From Ruminococcaceae bacterium UBA6855 (GTDB lineage Bacteria; Bacillota; Clostridia; Oscillospirales; Acutalibacteraceae): a DNA stretch of 7,569 nucleotides. The translations under genes were made by a program, and so were the position numbers. Positions 4,385-7,569 of this stretch are shown piece by piece. Where the stretch lies: contig DKDF01000022.1 of NCBI GenBank assembly GCA_002451755.1, forward strand, positions 4,693 to 12,261, written 5' to 3'. Each line of letters opens with the position of its first letter. The first letter of the stretch is position 1. The notes beneath the pieces are model-generated. The model was not told the origin of the DNA, searched no databases, and saw nothing but the letters and a program-made list of their open reading frames with translations.

Positions 4385-6649
4385 ATGGCTATTAAAAGCA
4401 GGAAAAAAAGAATAACGGCGAGGATATCGGCTCTGCTGCTTTCGGCGGCAATGCTCTGCTCCCTGAGCGCGTGCTCCGACCCCGTCGCCGTGACAAAAAT
4501 AAAGGGAACGCCCACCGAGGTGGGCGCGACGGAATCGACTCTGCTCCATTCCGTCGGCGATAAAGCCAATCTTCAGCAGGTCGGCAAATCCGGGCTTATC
4601 GAGCTGCTCTTTGACGAGAGCACATATTCAGTCTGCGTTGCCGATCTTTCTCACGATGACAGCGAAAAGCTCTGGTCTGCGCTCCCGACTCAGGAGAATT
4701 CCGGTGCCGCAACGGCGACTCTTGAAATCGTCAGCGGAGACACACTCTATAAGCTCAATACTCAGGATAACAGCGTGTCGTTCCAGAACGCCCAGTGCAG
4801 CTTTGCCGACGATGCCCTGACTGTAACTTATATTCTCACTCCCGACAGCGGTACTGCGCACAAAGAAAAATATGATAAAGATGATATAGCTTTCAAGCTT
4901 GTCGTCAATTATCAGATAAAAGACGGCAGCGTCTATGTCAGCGCAAAATATGAAAATCTCGTTGCGGATTCCGATGCCAAACTCACGAAGCTCAGCCTTC
5001 TCAATTTCTTCGGCGCTTATTCCGAGCCCCAGCAGGGCGACTATATCTTTGTCCCCGACGGCAGCGGCGCGCTCATAAAGACCGACACGAGAGACGATTC
5101 GTTTGACAGCGAACTGAGTTTTCCCGTCTACGGCGGCGACGCGGCATCCGGCCACGCAAACAGCGGCACCGCAAACGCGCTCATTCCCGCATACGGCATG
5201 AAGCAGGGGAACAACGCCTTTGTCACAATAATAAACAGCGGCGATGCAATAGCCACCGTCAGCGCGGACAGAGTCAGAGGCGGCAACGATTTTTATGAAG
5301 CGGGCGTGTCGTTTGATATCACACCCTGCACCGAATCAAAAGGAAAGTTCTATATGAGCTCCGAGTCGTATGACGGCGATATAGGACTTTGCATACGCTT
5401 CCTCGGCGGCTCGAACGCCGATTATACAGGCATGGCTGCTGCGGCTCGCGAACAGCTGATAAGGGAGCGAATACTCTCGACAAGAACGGTCGATGAGCAG
5501 GAGTATCTGCCGCTTGATCTGACCGTTATCGGCGTTTCGGACGACACTTTGCTCTCTTTCAAACGTCTGAATCTCAGAAAGGAAAAGACCTTTACCGATT
5601 TCGAGCAGGCTCTCGATATGCTCACGCGAATGAAGTCGAAGGGCATAAATTCAATAAAGCTGCGCTACAAAGGCGCGCTGAGCGGCGGAATTGATCAGTC
5701 AAATGTAATGACTGCGTCTCTGCTCGCCCGCCTCGGCACTCGCTCTGACCTCAAAGACCTTGTCGAATATGTCAACGCGCAGAACATGGAGATGTATCTC
5801 GATGTCAATCTGCTCTCTGCGGCAAAGGGAGACTCGTTCTCTTCCGGCAGGACTGCGGGCAGCATCTTCGGCAAAAAGGCGGAATACAATGCAATAAACA
5901 ACAGTCCGCTCGGAAAAGATAAATACGCGAAGCGCCTGCTCGGCATGAAATATGTCGAAAAATCAATAATCGAGATACTCAGCGACACGAGACTTTCACA
6001 GTTTACCGGCTTCTGCCTCAACGATGTCGGCGGTCTGCTCTATTCAGATTACAAGAACGGCTTCAACCGCCAGGAGAGCGCGGAAATGATATCCGAACAG
6101 CTCCCGTCGCTGACTGCGAACATGAAGCTCATGACCGACACCGGCAACTTCCGCGTCATAAAGAATGTCAGCTTCATTTCGCATCTGCCGACCTCCGCGT
6201 CGCAGAGCCGCTCGGCATATGTCAGCGTGCCGTTTTTGCAGCTTGTTCTCCACGGAATAGTCGGCTACTCCGGCGAGCCGCTCAACTTCAGCGAGAATGC
6301 CAAAACTTCGTTCCTGCGCTGCGTCGAATACGGCGCGAGTCCTGCTTATGAGTGGACCTATTCGAGCACATATGCGGACAAAAAGAACAAGTCCGATGAA
6401 GACAGCACCGAGACAGGCGGCGTCTATTATGAAAACTGGATAGCCTCAGCCTCCGAGCTGTATGAGCGTGCCGATGCGGCGCTCAAGGATCTTCAGGCTG
6501 CTCGCATGACTTCGCACAGCGAGATAATGAGCGGTGTGTTCTGCACGGAATACGACACGGGAGCAAAAATTTATGTCAACTATACGGAATCCGATGTGAC
6601 AGTCAGCGGTATAACCGTCCCGGCAGGGGACTTCATCAGAATCAACTGA
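4385..6649 (+). CDS. Large surface lipoprotein, DUF5696-like
   Basis: The product is 754 residues from the ATG at 4385, chosen over an in-frame ATG at 4334 for two reasons. GGGAG (4372-4376) lies 8 nt upstream, and the protein then begins as a proper lipoprotein: basic MAIKSRKKR, a hydrophobic core, and lipobox LSAC with C30 as the lipidated residue. It should be anchored outside the membrane. The N-terminal half (about 40-340) appears beta-rich and holds DYIFVPDGSGALI (219-231) and, some 20 residues on, FPVYGGD. This pairing I associate with DUF5696 proteins of Paenibacillus and Clostridia. From about 373 the pattern LPLDLTVIG, then GINSIKLRYKGALSGG (420-435) and MEMYLDVNL, suggests a TIM-barrel resembling glycoside hydrolases, ending in a small beta domain (VNYTESDVTVSGITVPAG). 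Enzyme activity and catalytic residues are unproven. It follows a sensor kinase and precedes a MIF-like gene by 21 bp. Confidence 0.88.
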   Translation: MAIKSRKKRITARISALLLSAAMLCSLSACSDPVAVTKIKGTPTEVGATESTLLHSVGDKANLQQVGKSGLIELLFDESTYSVCVADLSHDDSEKLWSALPTQENSGAATATLEIVSGDTLYKLNTQDNSVSFQNAQCSFADDALTVTYILTPDSGTAHKEKYDKDDIAFKLVVNYQIKDGSVYVSAKYENLVADSDAKLTKLSLLNFFGAYSEPQQGDYIFVPDGSGALIKTDTRDDSFDSELSFPVYGGDAASGHANSGTANALIPAYGMKQGNNAFVTIINSGDAIATVSADRVRGGNDFYEAGVSFDITPCTESKGKFYMSSESYDGDIGLCIRFLGGSNADYTGMAAAAREQLIRERILSTRTVDEQEYLPLDLTVIGVSDDTLLSFKRLNLRKEKTFTDFEQALDMLTRMKSKGINSIKLRYKGALSGGIDQSNVMTASLLARLGTRSDLKDLVEYVNAQNMEMYLDVNLLSAAKGDSFSSGRTAGSIFGKKAEYNAINNSPLGKDKYAKRLLGMKYVEKSIIEILSDTRLSQFTGFCLNDVGGLLYSDYKNGFNRQESAEMISEQLPSLTANMKLMTDTGNFRVIKNVSFISHLPTSASQSRSAYVSVPFLQLVLHGIVGYSGEPLNFSENAKTSFLRCVEYGASPAYEWTYSSTYADKKNKSDEDSTETGGVYYENWIASASELYERADAALKDLQAARMTSHSEIMSGVFCTEYDTGAKIYVNYTESDVTVSGITVPAGDFIRIN

Positions 6650-6670
6650 TAACAGAAAAGGAGTGTAAAT

Positions 6671-7015
6671 ATGCCCTATATCAGCACTAAAACAAACATT
6701 GAGCTTGCAAAAGAAAAGCAGGATGCACTCGCCGCAAAATACGGCAGGATAATCTCTCTCGTCCCCGGAAAGACCGAGCGCTGGCTCATGCTCTCGTTCG
6801 ACGATAAAACCCCGATGTATTTCGGCGGCAAGGGCGATGAGCCCATGGCTTATATCGAGCTGAGCCTTTTCGGCGGCGCGTCGGATGCAGTCTATGATAA
6901 ACTGACTGCGGCTATCTGCGACGCGGTCTCCGCAGAGACGGGAATAGCTCCCGCCAACATCTATGTCAAATACGAAGAGGCGGAGCACTGGGGCTGGAAC
7001 GGCTCGAACTTCTGA
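6671..7015 (+). CDS. MIF/tautomerase-superfamily protein
   Basis: This 114-residue protein is homologous by eye to macrophage migration inhibitory factor (MIF). It starts MPYIST, so removal of Met exposes the Pro that acts as catalytic base in this superfamily. K34 in PGKTERWLML aligns with the substrate-contacting Lys of MIF. The C-terminus, NIYVKYEEAEHWGWNGSNF, matches the MIF ending YxNYxxxxxxxVGWNxSTF. MIF-family members can tautomerise phenylpyruvate or hydroxyphenylpyruvate; the physiological bacterial substrate is uncertain. Two differences stand out: the redox CxxC of mammalian MIF is replaced by PMAYI (58-62), and the active-site Asn near the C-terminus is K100. There is no signal peptide. 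AAAGGAG (6657-6663) lies 7 nt before the ATG. The gene is 21 bp after the lipoprotein gene without an obvious promoter, so they probably share a transcript ended by the terminator downstream. Confidence 0.9.
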   Translation: MPYISTKTNIELAKEKQDALAAKYGRIISLVPGKTERWLMLSFDDKTPMYFGGKGDEPMAYIELSLFGGASDAVYDKLTAAICDAVSAETGIAPANIYVKYEEAEHWGWNGSNF

Positions 7016-7032
7016 TATCTAAAAATTCAAAG

Positions 7033-7074
7033 GCGCGGACCGAAAAATTTTTCGGTTCGTGCTTTTTTGTTTTG
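7033..7074 (+). terminator. Rho-independent terminator after the MIF-like gene
   Basis: Bases 7033-7047 pair with 7048-7062 (13 Watson-Crick pairs and two G-U pairs, closing through an A5/T5 tract whose centre must form the loop). TTTTTTGTTTT follows directly. It lies 17 bp after the stop codon and ends the rightward transcript before the next promoter. Confidence 0.92.
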
Positions 7075-7158
7075 CGTGAGATTTATTGCCCGGCAAATTG
7101 ACTGTGTAAGTATACAAAAATACCAAATTTATGCACAAATTATATTTCAAGTTCTGTA

Positions 7159-7187
7159 TTGACAGTTTGAATATATCAATATATAAT
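7159..7187 (+). promoter_or_regulatory. Perfect-consensus sigma-A promoter
   Basis: TTGACA (7159-7164), exactly 17 bp, then TATAAT (7182-7187): both hexamers match consensus completely. AT-rich DNA upstream (about 7110-7150) could act as an UP element. The start would be near 7194, about 33 nt before the TTG start at 7227. It is the strongest promoter in the window. Confidence 0.88.
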
Positions 7188-7226
7188 TAAGCCAATAATA
7201 AGAAGATGGGAAACGGAGGGGCAACT

Positions 7227-7569
7227 TTGAAAAAGCGCGATTTGATAGTGACGCTTTTGTATTTTCTTGATACGGCTGTGCTGATACTTTCGGTCATGTT
7301 TTCCATATGGATGCGAAACGAATTTCGGGTTGAAGCACTTGAGAAAGAAATCACCCGCGGCAGCTTTTGGCTGAGTATGGTCGTGCTTGCCGTTATATAT
7401 GCCTGCGTGTTCACTTTGTCGAGAACTTATCAGGTGCTTTGGGAGTATGCTTCCATGCGCGATGCGTGTATAGTTGCGGTATGCGCTATGAGCTCATCGA
7501 TAGCTTTCGCTCTTATCCGCACTGCGCTGAAATTTCCGTATTTTGCGCCGAGCATATATATTATGGCGG
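7227..7569 (+). CDS. Polysaccharide biosynthesis protein (FlaA1/CapD-type), membrane N-terminus, truncated by the window
   Basis: An open frame runs from TTG at 7227 to the window edge (114 codons) without a stop. GGAGGGG (7215-7221) lies 5 nt before the TTG. An in-frame ATG at 7206 would add seven residues but has a poor ribosome binding site and only about 12 nt of leader. The protein begins MKKRDLIVTLLYFLDTAVLIL (TM1 about 6-27), has a charged stretch (MRNEFRVEALEKEI), a second TM at about 47-63, then YQVLWEYASMRDACIVAV and a third hydrophobic stretch. The tyrosine-x-x-x-tryptophan-x-tyrosine-alanine-serine pattern after the second TM is typical of FlaA1/CapD-type proteins, in which a multi-TM N-terminus precedes a nucleotide-sugar epimerase/dehydratase domain. 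That catalytic domain is not in the window, so the call is provisional. It is separated from the preceding genes by a terminator and its own strong promoter. Confidence 0.7.
   Translation, partial: MKKRDLIVTLLYFLDTAVLILSVMFSIWMRNEFRVEALEKEITRGSFWLSMVVLAVIYACVFTLSRTYQVLWEYASMRDACIVAVCAMSSSIAFALIRTALKFPYFAPSIYIMA

Noticed and set aside
4628..5155. 175-residue minus-strand open frame
   Set aside because: Antisense within the lipoprotein gene; a by-product of GC-rich codon positions, with no initiation signals.
6446..6988. 180-residue minus-strand open frame
   Set aside because: Antisense to the lipoprotein end and the MIF-like gene, both well supported on the plus strand.
7098..7126. Second promoter TTGACT-17-TACCAA
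   Set aside because: The -10 matches consensus at only three of six positions; the perfect promoter 61 bp downstream explains the gene.

Overview
The window looks like a chromosomal segment of a Gram-positive anaerobe of the Bacillota, most likely class Clostridia (an Oscillospiraceae- or Christensenellales-like gut lineage). The evidence is strong AGGAGG-type ribosome binding sites, sigma-A type promoters, a lipobox lipoprotein of a type I associate with Paenibacillus and Clostridia (DUF5696-like), frequent ATA isoleucine codons, and a structured intergenic repeat of a kind I remember as common in gut Clostridia. Four of the seven genes whose starts are visible appear to begin with TTG, each behind a good ribosome binding site. 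No taxonomic marker gene is present, so the assignment is inference.

Left part (1-1618, minus strand): a three-gene co-directional cluster. Reading leftward from a candidate promoter near 1700, it encodes a pyrophosphatase-like/NUDIX fusion protein, a small membrane protein of the 'small multi-drug export' family (PF06695-like), and the N-terminal 102 residues of a secreted protein that may be an alpha/beta hydrolase and runs off the left edge.

Middle (1619-2115): a 497-bp gene-free region. It holds the leftward promoter and leader hairpin, a candidate rightward promoter, and a MITE-like palindromic element of about 250 bp. The element consists of two diverged copies of one hairpin-rich repeat in inverted orientation. 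It is bounded by imperfect inverted ends and by an 18/21 direct repeat.

Right part (2116-7015, plus strand): an OmpR/PhoB-family response regulator and its sensor histidine kinase, 2 bp apart. They are followed by a separately promoted 754-residue lipoprotein of DUF5696 type (candidate glycan-active or glycan-binding surface protein) and a 114-residue MIF/tautomerase-family protein, ended by a strong intrinsic terminator. The gene order suggests, but does not prove, that the two-component system senses envelope or nutrient conditions and controls the lipoprotein.

Right edge (7016-7569): a perfect-consensus TTGACA-17-TATAAT promoter drives a gene whose first 114 residues look like the membrane N-terminus of a FlaA1/CapD-type polysaccharide biosynthesis protein, truncated by the window.

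I see no CRISPR array, tRNA, rRNA, transposase or phage gene. The least-explained parts are the composite repeat in the two-component leader, the NUDIX fusion with an apparently degenerate pyrophosphatase-like domain, and the lipoprotein.
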